60,553 nt of DNA from Ophiosphaerella korrae. Lineage: Eukaryota; Ascomycota; Dothideomycetes; Pleosporales; Phaeosphaeriaceae. How positions within the stretch are numbered: position 1 is the first letter of the stretch; each line of letters opens with the position of its first letter. Of the stretch, positions 23,274 to 32,260 are shown in pieces. The notes below the pieces were generated by a model. It worked only from the letters and a program-made list of their open reading frames with translations. It made no database searches and was not told where the DNA came from. Position numbers and translations under genes: made by a program. Location: positions 1-60,553 of the forward strand of contig JALNQF010000252.1 of NCBI GenBank assembly GCA_028456385.1, written 5' to 3'.

Positions 23274-24261
23274 GGCTATGGAGGGAAGAAGGTAGGTGGA
23301 AGGATGCAGCAAGAGCAGCTAAAGACTGATATGCGGGAAGATGGCGAAGAAACGAAGAGGCTCTCTTTCTTCAGCTCCTAACAGTCGCCAATGGTTCGCC
23401 GTCGCGCAAGCTACCCAGGAGAGCGGGTCTTCAGCACATATCGGGCTTCGAGCAGGCTGAAGTGTCCTCGTTGCACCCGGCCGGAAAACTCGATGATGAC
23501 TCGCAACAGCTCCTGGAACCAAGTGTCATTCCGGTTCTTTCAGATAGGTCTAGGACTGAGACTGCCCTTCTGCGTCTTAAGCAAGCTTCCCTGATCGCTA
23601 AATCTGGCCCATCATCGTACTCAGTTGTCAAAAAAGCCCCGAACAAAAGACATTGCTGCCTGGAAATTCGAAGCCTTGAGGGTTGTTCTCCACACGTTCC
23701 CGGAGCACCGACAGCTTGATCCCCTCTAGTAAGTGAGCGTCATTGGTCCTCCACAAACGATAAAACTAATTCAACTTTCGTTGTTACTCCGCAATCACCG
23801 AGGTCATTATTCCTCAAATTCAACATGTACTGCCGTATCTGGATGAGAAAACCGTGGGCATGCGCGCGCCCAGAGCCACTAGCTCAAGCTCAAAATCAAC
23901 GCGCCGGACCAACAGCAACGCGCCAACTCAGCCAATCGGAGCAATCCGGCAACTCTGCAACTCTCTGTAAGGGAGCCAATATACCAGTATCAGCCTCATG
24001 GCAAGACCATAGCCGAGCTTTAGCAAGTGATCGCACATGAAAAGGGATGAGCAACGTTGTACGTTGCTGCACCAAAGATAGCTACATCTCAACAAGGGAC
24101 GCTGAGGGTCTGAGCCGAAGCCCACTCGAGAGGCTCAGCCGAGAGGGCTGCGGCGTAGATACATAAGATAGACTGCGGAGCCAGAGACAAGAACAACGAT
24201 CAATCAATCACTGAGTTTACTCACTTCAATCAACTCAATTACATTACCCTACATCGATTTT
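23274..24261. other. Island without an assignable gene
   Basis: A plus-strand frame is open from 23330 to 23721 without a good ATG (contains KLDDDSQQLLEPSVIPVL and KQASLIAKSGPSSY); a minus-strand frame overlaps it. Neither shows a known domain; it may be a gene fragment. 23722-24261 has no frame of note. It ends in a CT/A-rich stretch (catcaatcaatcac...) that looks like a 5' UTR in front of the TPR fragment. Confidence 0.35.
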
Positions 24262-25121
24262 GTGCACATCATATTTGACATCAAAAATCTGACACATAGA
24301 CATGGTCATGCCTTTTCTATGCTGGAAGCATTCACGCCATGGGATTCTGAAGAAGTCTCGACGCTCGAGAAGACCGTGATGAATAACATAACTTTACTCC
24401 GGGGCGAGATTCTTCGATACGAAGGAAACTTTCAAGAGGCTAGAGACCATTTTATGAAGTTTGTTGGGCCCAAAGGTCACCACGCAACTCGGCGCAGTGT
24501 CCTGCGAACTAGGCAAACTTGGATCTTGTTTATTGAGATTCTCACCAATGAACTTAAGGTATTGGAAATGGCAGGCGGCATAATGGATAGTCAGAATGCA
24601 AAACGCCTGCAGCTGGGTCTAGCAGATGCTCATCTATTCCAAGCCGTTTAGGTTGGACTTGATTTATGGGGCTGGGGAGCAAGTCGCAGGAAATTACCGA
24701 TTGCAATAAAACAAGTCCCGACAGATCTTGGAGAGAGTCTTGAGAAAAAATTTCAGGAATATTGATAAACTGAGAAAAGTAGGGGAGATCAATTGTTTTA
24801 GAAATCTTAGCTGCGCTCGCTATCCTCGAGCATCTGCAAGGATCCCCGACTCTTGCCCTCGCCCGCTGGGATGAAGCGCAGGCGGCGTCGCGTGACTGTG
24901 GGTGGTCGGAAGGGTATTCTAATGTGGTTGTCATGTATTCAAAATGCGAGTTGTTGTGCAGGCTTGGAAACACTCACGAGAGCGCATACCTGCTGCAAAA
25001 GGCGCTACAGCTATACCAAACAACCGGGCGCCAATACCATTTCACTGGTCTAGGCTCAGTTTGGCCGGATTATGTCGGCAATATGATGAATGTTCATCAC
25101 AGGAGTTCGACGTTGGACTAG
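24262..25121 (+). pseudogene. TPR-repeat protein fragment, 5'-truncated and frameshifted
   Basis: The first segment, 24262-24651, is open for 129 codons (WDSEEVSTLEKTV, LLRGEILRYEGNFQEARDHF) and stops at TAG 24649, after which the same frame continues as VGLDLWGWG. A second segment in another frame, about 24816-25121, reads LAILEHLQGSPTLALARWDEA, MYSKCELLCRLGNTHESAYL, LLQKALQLYQTTGRQYHF. Both have the paired-helix spacing of tetratricopeptide repeats. The N-terminal part of the protein is absent. It ends 39 bp from the end of the convergent folylpolyglutamate synthase pseudogene. Function unknown; TPR assignment is by pattern. Confidence 0.6.
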
Positions 25122-25160
25122 ACCCTGGATCTGTTTATTCCATCTATTTTTCTAAGTATT

Positions 25161-26642
25161 TTAACTGCCCTCTTTCAATAAGCCTAATGCTTGCCCGACG
25201 GGATGTGTGGAACCAGTTATCAAGGTCAGCACACCGTCTCGCGTGCTCTGCTGTTTTGCTGTTACGAGGGCTTCCGCCAAAGAGGGGACGGAAGAAAACA
25301 GGTGTCGATCCTTGAATCTCCCGCCAAAAGGCTGCATGCTCCTCGGCCGCTATATCGTGCACCGTCGACCCTGAGTGGGGTTTAGAATCAAGAAACAATG
25401 CAGAGGAGTTGAGCTCGACATACCGTAGCGTTCATATGGCGCCAGAATAATACTGTTGAAAGTGAACTCGTAATCTTTACAGTACCAAACAATAAGCTCG
25501 ATTCATTCCTACGAATTGCGCTTAGACTTATGGCCAAATATGAGGATTCGAGAACAGCCTCTGAGCTTCGGACTCGAACCATTCCAATGTAACAGGAAGA
25601 CTCAATGAATTTGTGCGCACAGTCCAAGAACCAACGGCTTTTGTCTCGCTCCATGACTTGAAATCGCCCGGGCCAATTGCATTGCGTCAGTCCGGCGTGG
25701 ATATCCTCTAAGCTTAGCTTATCCTTCCTCTGGCTGAGATACGTTTTGGCCAGCCAAATAGCTAAGTGAGGCGTGTTTGTCTTCTGTGCACCTGAGCCGT
25801 AAATTGGAAATGTTTAGGCAGGGCTTCGCAAGTCTCGACAAATTTGATAGGACATCCCGGCCGTGAGGCCTCCTTCTCAAGGACGTCCCTTGCGACTGGC
25901 TCTTGAGCCACTGAAAATGCAGGGGTTGCGGACTTCATGATATCACTCTTATGCCAAGCGATATCTTTAATTGTTGGTCCGAGGGAATCTGTATGATCCA
26001 GGCCGATGCTTGTAAAGCCACACACAATAGTGCGATCGAACACGTTGGTCGCATCCTTTCTTCCACCTGCGTGGACCTCATATATCGCTATGTCTATCAT
26101 TTCGCGCTTGAAGGCGTGGATAGAGAGCAACGCAAGGAGCTGTAGATATCCTGGCATATCTTGCTCATCAGTACTATCACTCAGCAACGTGTCCCATATT
26201 TCGTTGAAGTATTAAGTGAATACACTTTCCGACAGAAGCTGGAAGTTTATCCGTATACCTTCTCGCTCGTTTATCAGGTGTGGTGATGTGTACAAGCCAA
26301 TTTTGACAGGCTTCGACACATGGCGAAAATGTGCTCTGAGGAGTGATTTGGTAAAAGCAGCCGTACTACCTTTGCCTTTTGTACCGGTGATATGAACGAC
26401 ATCGAGGTCCTCGGTGCTCTATGCCAAGTCAGAATATGCTAGCAAAACATGAATAGCGCTCTTGCCTCGTGCCCCAGCTGTTTGAGCCATTCTCTCATTT
26501 GGAGAGATTATTGGGATGGTTCTTGATCGGCCGCGCTAATAACGACTGGGACCGTGAGCGAAGAAGTCGAATTACATCCTATATCCAGTCAGTGTTCAGT
26601 AACACCGGCGGTTTTTGGCCGTACTGCATAGGATCTGGACAT
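25161..26642 (-). pseudogene. Folylpolyglutamate synthase, decayed
   Basis: This enzyme adds glutamates to folates (Mur ligase fold). Start ATG at 26642 (MSRSYA), then a likely 46 nt intron (gtacgg...ctgac...atag), DVIRLLRSRSQ, and REWLKQLGHE. A possible second intron with a GC donor (gcaaga...catag) follows, then STEDLDVVHITGTKGKGSTAAF, the P-loop signature of the family, and GLYTSPHLINERE. Next come EIWDTLLSD, DMPGYLQLLALLSIHAFKRE, IYEVHAGGRKDATNVFD, SIGLDHTDSLGPTIKDIAWHK, then WPGRFQVME, WFLDCAH and near the end LITGSTHPVGQALGLLKEGS. Lesions: a 1-nt loss before REWL, a TAA in FT*YFNEIWD (about 26215), frameshifts near 25785 and after the CAH motif. All parts are in order over the usual length, so this is an in-place decayed gene, not a fragment. 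Confidence 0.88.
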
Positions 26643-27016
26643 AATGGGGCTGAAGATACACTGTTGTGAAGTTGGATTCTCTGGGCTGGAGGGTGGTGCT
26701 CAAATCTGTCTAGAAATGCGGCCCCGCAGTCCGCCTATGCTATCGCGCATCTGATCGCGTATCTAATCGTGCAACTCATCTAACAACAGTCCTCCTCTTA
26801 TTTCTTAACCTCTTCTCTAGCCTTCTCACACGTTATAAGACTATCTACAGACTTTTATACTAGTAAAAATGTAGTACAAGTTAACAAAGCAATTAAGTAA
26901 ACCTAATTACTTGGTACTATAGTCGACGAGGTTCTCTTTAGCCTTATTCTAACGCTTCTAGACATTGCTTTTGCACTTGTGTATTTTGTGCTTAGGTTTA
27001 GTGCGTACATAGCTTT
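26643..27016. other. Upstream of the synthase; no gene seen
   Basis: The first 60 bp (ccagcccagagaatcc on minus) may be old promoter/5' UTR. From about 26800 composition becomes AT-rich. No frames. Confidence 0.4.
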
Positions 27017-27222
27017 GTGTCGCGAGCTGGCAAGCGTAGTCAGGGAGTTATTGATGGATCTATTGTCGATGGAGAGCTCTACTCAAACTAGCTAATATAC
27101 TCGTGCGGAGCTGAGGGAGCGGTGTGAGCTTGTACCGTGGAGAGCTCCAATAGGCTCGCTCGTACTGAGCTAAGCACTAAGCTAATCACTGAGCTACGCT
27201 CGTGCGTACGTACTTGCGACAC
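27017..27222 (+). mobile_element. MITE copy 2 (gtgtcgc TIR)
   Basis: 206 bp. It starts gtgtcgcgagct and ends acttgcgacac, an inverted repeat of about 11 bp; ttt on both sides (27014-27016, 27223-27225) may be the target duplication. Body homologous to 10422-10601. No coding capacity; superfamily not assigned. Confidence 0.7.
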
Positions 27223-27639
27223 TTTGCTAGTTATTAGCTTTATGCTTTTCTACAGGCTCGTTAGACACCTTAGCATAGAATAGGCTAGACCTAAGCGCAC
27301 TTAATAGGTAGAAAACATTCCTAAGGCTTCCTAAACTTCTACAGAATCTCTTTAACTACACGACATAGTAATTTCTTTTAACTAAATCCTATCCTAGTGT
27401 ACGCGATTCAAGCAGGATCTTAAGGCAACTATCAGAAGTTACTTTAGTTATACCTATTTCTTTGCGATTCAAGGCTTCCTTCAAGACTTGTATCTAATTA
27501 AAGCTTAGTGCTTAGCTCCGCCTTTATTATCTAGCACATTGTTTGCCACTCAAGCTTAGTTAGGAGTTTCGTTTCGTTTGTATCGTATTAGAAGAATATT
27601 ACTAGGCCGACTAAGAGGATACTAAGCTCGTACCAAAGT
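27223..27639. other. AT-rich stretch, no gene seen
   Basis: Moderately RIP-like. No frame or repeat recognised; from about 27575 it may belong to the upstream part of the ABC gene. Confidence 0.35.
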
Positions 27640-28420
27640 ATAAGCGGAGCGCTTATTAACGCCAAAAGAATCCTTCGATTGCTGTCTATAAAGCCCTCTG
27701 TACTAGACGAGGGAATAGAAGAGTTTTGTTCTAGCGACATTAAATTTCGCAATGTTAGCTTTTCCTACGACTGCAGAAGAGTCCTTAATGATATAACTTT
27801 ACCGCAAAGGCCAATCAGACGACAGCGATTGTAGGCTTATCTAGCGGTAGAAAATCCACAATACTTCGTCTAATCTTTGGCTCTACGAACACCAAGAGGG
27901 TAAGGTTACAATAGACGGCTACAAGCTAAGCGACATATCGCTATTGTGGCGAGCAAATTTGGCACGTTGTAGAGAGAGTTGAAGATCTATTGACTATCTG
28001 TAATCTCAGCTCGAGTTGAGTATATATAGCTAACCGAGCTCAATAACCTCGGTTATCTCAGCTCTCTACAGGGTTCTCCGGAGCACACCGGAGAAGCCTG
28101 AACCGAGCTCAAATCAGTCGCGACCGCTATCTAGTCTTTGAGAAGCTATTGGGATCGTACAGCAAGACCCGCAACTGTTTAGTAGATCCATCGCTGATAA
28201 TGTACGATTCGGTCGAGATGTTTCCCAGGCGGAAATAGAGATGGCATACAAAACGGCTTGCACCACGATACGATCAAGTCTGGCTATGAGACTATGGTTG
28301 GTGAGGCCAACGCCAACGCATTGCAATTGGTCGTGTCATAGTCCACAATCCATCCATCGTCCCGTTAGACGAAGCTACTTCTGCGCTCGACAAGATCACG
28401 GAGCTTTGGGACAAGTCAAA
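27640..28420 (+). pseudogene. ABC half-transporter nucleotide-binding domain, broken
   Basis: Similar to the ATPase domain of Atm1/HMT1-type half transporters. In order: AKRILRLLSIKPSVLDEGIE, DIKFRNVSFSYD, VLNDITL, Walker A TTAIVGLSSGRKST (27819-27860; canonical GxxGxGKST has lost a glycine), KLSDIS, then after a 180 bp insertion EAIGIVQQDPQL (Q-loop), SIADNVRFGRDVSQAEIEMA, and Walker B/D-loop [13 protein letters not shown]. The LSGGQ signature between GEANA and [10 protein letters not shown] is deleted. Several frame changes and a CGA-to-TGA stop are present. The membrane domain is not found upstream. Subfamily inferred. Confidence 0.78.
27945..28124. mobile_element. 180 bp insertion in the ABC pseudogene
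   Basis: Flanked by cgctat at 27939-27944 and 28125-28130. Removing it joins DIS to LSSL-EAIGIVQQDPQL exactly in frame. It starts tgtggcgagc, contains tgtagagag ... ctctctaca inverted ends around a tatatatag box, and a cctcggtt/aaccgag stem. It could be a very small solo LTR or a MITE; no second copy in the window. Confidence 0.7.
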
Positions 28421-28447
28421 AGATTCCTCGGAAGCACAGGCAAATGA

Positions 28448-28756
28448 CCAAACTTTAGACGGAACCACACTGTTGGAAAGCTTCGCCCACGTATAGTCCT
28501 GTACGATGAGGACGGCCCTAACAAGGAAGCGATTGGACTCTGCGTTGCTGCCGATTCGCGCACTCGACCCGATGCTGTCATCGTTTTCGGGGACAAGTTT
28601 AAAGGTCCTGGCGCTCAACGAATTCTTCGAGAAACGTGTGCGACGGTACGGGATCGCCGTGACGGGATGACCATTTGGATCAACACCGACCCGGAGCCTG
28701 CGCGCAAGGAGCTTGCAGGACTTTGGGATCTCGTAGTTCAATTACCCGACGAATGA
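28448..28756 (+). pseudogene. Sirtuin C-terminal fragment (Hst3/Hst4-like)
   Basis: Open for about 102 codons to TGA 28754. It contains [40 protein letters not shown], and MTIWINTDPEP followed by LWDLVV. These correspond to the NAD-binding half of fungal sirtuins (LRP-VVLY-E, PDA-I--GTSLKV-G, WIN-D). The GTSLKV motif is changed to GDKFKG, and the catalytic histidine region and zinc ribbon are absent. It directly follows the ABC fragment, so two unrelated gene tails are abutted here. Class assignment is inferred. Confidence 0.72.
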
Positions 28757-28877
28757 CCCCACAAAGAGGTCGCCAACAAAGTCCCGGGTGCCAGCGACAA
28801 TGATGGAGACGAGGGAGACGAGGACGAGGACATGGTGCTCCCCTCCCCCACTATGGATCAACCCAATGCACGGGCCA

Positions 28878-28933
28878 CGTCACAACACTTCCGTCACAAC
28901 ACTTCCGTCACAACGCTTCCGTCACAACGCTGC
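28878..28933. repeat. 14 bp tandem repeat, 4 copies
   Basis: Unit cgtcacaacacttc, starting at 28878, 28892, 28906 and 28920, the later ones with acg for aca. It lies about 75 bp upstream of the JmjC start and could be in its promoter or 5' UTR. Confidence 0.85.
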
Positions 28934-29007
28934 CGTCTCCGCGTTTGTCTCCGCGTAGTTGCCACAACGCGTCTTTTACCCACAGCGCAGTACCGCGACA
29001 TCTTGCC

Positions 29008-31089
29008 ATGGAGCTCAATCCCGCGCAAAAGAGAGCCCTGCTCATTGAAAAGGAAGAATGGTGTCTTGAAACTTGCCCGCGCCATCTAGCCCAGCCATCT
29101 TCGGAGACGGCGAACACATGCGAACTGTGCGAGGCTTTTTTATTCGTCTGTCCTGGTCACGAGGCGCCCCCATGCATAGAAACGAGAGAATGGTGCGAGG
29201 ATTGCAAGGAGCGGCTCTGGAGACTTGAGCTCTGCTCCAGGCACTCAAGCAAGCCCTGCAAAAAGACCCGCAAGGATTGCAACATCTGCAAAAAGTACCT
29301 CTGTGGAGGCTGCAACGCTGCTCCGGCTAAGGAAGATGGCAAGCGCAAGCAGTGTGATGACTGCGTAAAGCGTTACAAGAATGCGAGGACCAAAAAGTTG
29401 AATCAGCCGAACTTGCGACGGTGCACAACTGGTCAACATTACCGACCGGTCTCGAATTTTATCGGCGAAGCAAAAACCTGTAGAGAGTGTGCAGAAAAGG
29501 CCCGGTTGCGTAGCCGGAAACAAAAGGCTCCCGCGCCTTCTATTTCACCGGTACTACGCGAACCTACGCTCAGTAACGTGTCTGCTGCCGCGAATACAGC
29601 ACCGCAAACACTTGGAAAATGGATGCGAGAGCCATACAGGGAGCCGATCCGGGCCATCTTCCAAGAGATCTCGGAATTCCTTCACTCGGAGCGCGGCAGA
29701 TCAACGGAACCCGACGTTTCTGACCTGCTGAAAGATGGCTACACGGAGCTCGCTCGGCATTGCAACCTTGCTGGGCATGACACAGAAGACCTCTTCGCAA
29801 AAATCGCAACACTTGCACCGGCGTATCTGGGAGTTCCATGTGGTGGTCATCTACTACCTGGTGAGGTTGAGATTATATCCGCAGATGGAGCAGCAGGCTG
29901 TAGTGTGCTTGCTATATCAGACGAGCAATTGCGTGCACTAAAACGCCTAGGAAAGCGGCTTCCGGATAGTATTAGCGTTCTACTTATTCCAGCTGGTGCT
30001 GAAAAGGACGTTGATGATACTTTCGACCTATTTCGATCTCAGTGCAGAGACTGGAAATCTGCAGTGTTGGAGTACCAGCAATACGTTCGATCGTCCAATA
30101 ACGACCCTACCGGAAGAATAACCGTCGAAGATTTTTTGAATCGTATTGAGGCGCGAGAGCAGCGCTCCGACCGTCGGCGCTTGCAAGCTACTGGACCAGA
30201 TCCTATGAATATATTAAGTCTGTCTGCTCGAATGCTGGGTTCAGCCTTCAGAGAACCCGATGCGATTAGCCTCCTCCGCTATCGCCTTTTGTCTCTTCTT
30301 TCCCATAAACCCGGCATCCCTTTGCCCAAAGAAGCCCATCCTGGCAAGGAGAGCGTTCGACCGGCCCAGTTGATGGATCTCGAATCTTGCTTAAAGTTTC
30401 TCCTCTTTGGCGAGAGGGGATATTTCTCGAGTTATCATATGGATATTCTAAATGGCACCTGGGTCCAATGCAAAACGGGATTAAAGTTGTGGCTTATTTA
30501 CTGCGGCGAATGGGATGAAACCGCAAAGTCCAGCTACGGGGAACATGGTCTTGAATGGCGTCCTACTCCAGGCTCAATCAAAGGGATCTTATTACGACCA
30601 GGCGACACACTTATTATGCGACCGGGGTACCCTGTTATCCACGCTGTTTTTACTATCGAAGACTCTTTCATGACTGGAGGCATGATATGGTCGGAGAACC
30701 GCATTAGCAATACCGTGGCGAACCTTGAATTCATCCTGACAAATATGGATGCTACGAACGAGCAGGCACCAAGGCAACTCCCGCAGATCCTCGATCGGCT
30801 TGAATTACATGTCAAGGAGCACTTAATGTCAGCTCGCGGTACAGGCTCACTTTTCAATTACGAACTCTTAGAATTAGAGAGCGTAGAAAGTCTCAAACGC
30901 CGTTTGAAGGACTTGAAATTATTTCAATGCGAGTGCAAGGATGGTTGTCCATCCACGGATAATGGGGGTGAGATACGAACCAAGTGCCCGTGTAAAGCAA
31001 ACAGTCTCAGCTTAGTACATCATTCTGGCTGTACAGTCTGGTGCCACAGTGGAAGGAAGTTGAATGCGCGTGGAGACTGTCGAAAGTAA
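29008..31089 (+). CDS. Zinc-finger/JmjC-like protein, intact
   Basis: 693 residues from ATG 29008 (ttgccATGGAG). The frame is open 21 codons further upstream but without an ATG. Single exon. N-terminus: three evenly built CxxH-x11-CxxC modules (residues 23-41, 48-66, 76-94), a CxxC-x13-CxxC (99-119) and a C-x4-H-x13-CxxC (139-161). Middle, about 215-430: helical, no known domain. About 430-590: a JmjC-type cupin with H477-x-D479 (SYHMDILNGTW), the likely 2-oxoglutarate lysine K493 (GLKLW) and the distal histidine H545 (VIHAV). This is the complete Fe(II) triad expected of a dioxygenase. C-terminus: cysteine cluster C641-C691 (CxCx3C, CxC, Cx3C, C). It probably acts on chromatin or another nuclear substrate by analogy with JmjC demethylases, but the substrate is unknown. 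It is the only undamaged gene here, with normal GC. Confidence 0.9.
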   Translation: MELNPAQKRALLIEKEEWCLETCPRHLAQPSSETANTCELCEAFLFVCPGHEAPPCIETREWCEDCKERLWRLELCSRHSSKPCKKTRKDCNICKKYLCGGCNAAPAKEDGKRKQCDDCVKRYKNARTKKLNQPNLRRCTTGQHYRPVSNFIGEAKTCRECAEKARLRSRKQKAPAPSISPVLREPTLSNVSAAANTAPQTLGKWMREPYREPIRAIFQEISEFLHSERGRSTEPDVSDLLKDGYTELARHCNLAGHDTEDLFAKIATLAPAYLGVPCGGHLLPGEVEIISADGAAGCSVLAISDEQLRALKRLGKRLPDSISVLLIPAGAEKDVDDTFDLFRSQCRDWKSAVLEYQQYVRSSNNDPTGRITVEDFLNRIEAREQRSDRRRLQATGPDPMNILSLSARMLGSAFREPDAISLLRYRLLSLLSHKPGIPLPKEAHPGKESVRPAQLMDLESCLKFLLFGERGYFSSYHMDILNGTWVQCKTGLKLWLIYCGEWDETAKSSYGEHGLEWRPTPGSIKGILLRPGDTLIMRPGYPVIHAVFTIEDSFMTGGMIWSENRISNTVANLEFILTNMDATNEQAPRQLPQILDRLELHVKEHLMSARGTGSLFNYELLELESVESLKRRLKDLKLFQCECKDGCPSTDNGGEIRTKCPCKANSLSLVHHSGCTVWCHSGRKLNARGDCRK

Positions 31090-31653
31090 GTGCCAAGAGC
31101 TCTCTTCCGACCGAGTAGCTCTAGCACAAGGAATCACGAACGTTACTGTAATTCATCAAGTAACTTAATTATGACTTCACGTTAGTCGAGGAATGCACAG
31201 CGTTCACAGTACTTTTTGAGACAAGTGACCTGCCTGCTGAGCGATATTTTGGAACTGTGCGCTTATATGACACGCCCCCTCTTCTTTGACTCGTCCATCT
31301 CGCTGATAGAAAGATGATAAAACTTAGAGCTACGGGAAGAAGCTATGATTGTATACATGGAAGTGCCAAGGCGCAAATGTCGTCGCCTTCGCGCCTTAAA
31401 AGTGGGGGCCTTCTTTTACGGCGTAATACGACTCCTCCACTACAGCTCTCATACTAGGTCCTTATTACTCTAAAAGTCGTAATAATGCAGTATCGGTACC
31501 TTGCAGTCTAACTAGCACGCCGATAAGTTATCGTGAGCCCTCTGGCGGTCATGAAAGGATGATTTATGCAACGTAGCCTCGCTGATTGGTGCCTGCCAAT
31601 CTAAGCGAGATGACCCTGGTCGACTCGAGAGGCCTTACGTAATAATTACAGTG
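31090..31653. other. 3' flank of the JmjC gene, no gene seen
   Basis: Balanced composition, no frame above chance. Possibly 3' UTR, then unique sequence up to the MITE. Confidence 0.4.
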
Positions 31654-31655
31654 TA

Positions 31656-32048
31656 ACGTGTCTCACCACTCCTCGGCCCACCCTAAAAACCCACCAAAAA
31701 TCGCAAAAACCGTACCTTAATATCTTAACAACAGCCTTATAATAAATTCTAGAATTTCAATCTTATCGTTAAATAGCTATTTTCAGGCTCATATTTAACT
31801 TGGAAGGTAAATTTATTATATAGTTCTAGAGGTATTCTAGTTTAGCTTAAAATTGGGGGCCAAAACTTAGTATCTTTATAACGGCTAGGTATATTACTAT
31901 AGTACTTCTGTAGGTACTTCTAAGTTAGTATAAGAAGCTTTTTGTAAAATTTTAGAATTTATTATAAGGCTGTTGTTAAGATATTAAGGTACGGTTTTTG
32001 CGATTTTTGGTGGGTTTTTAGGGTGGGCCGAGGAGTGGTGAGACACGT
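31656..32048. mobile_element. pogo-family MITE with ~98 bp TIRs
   Basis: 393 bp. The left arm starts acgtgtctcaccactcctcg and the right arm is its nearly perfect complement over about 98 bp; TA at 31654-31655 and 32049-32050. The terminal acgtgtct is shared with the pogo element at 11730, suggesting mobilisation by that type of transposase (inference). The loop of about 195 bp is AT-rich and non-coding. Confidence 0.9.
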
Positions 32049-32260
32049 TAATATAAGCTACAGAAGCTGTGCGGCATCCAGCCTGCTAGTCTACGTCGAT
32101 GCTGCAGCGTTTAGCTGCAGCAGCCTTCTTTGCCTCGCCGCACTTAAGATAAACGGCAACGTCTCTGACATTAACGCAGCGGTCTCGCCGCCTTGCGAAC
32201 TTACAGAGGAGCTTCTACAGAACTACAACGTCCGCTGCGGCCCTAACCGCGCGCTATATC

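Noticed and set aside
28945..29007. Upstream extension of the JmjC frame
   Set aside because: No ATG in the 21 extra codons; atg at 29008 has a good context and the zinc modules start after it.
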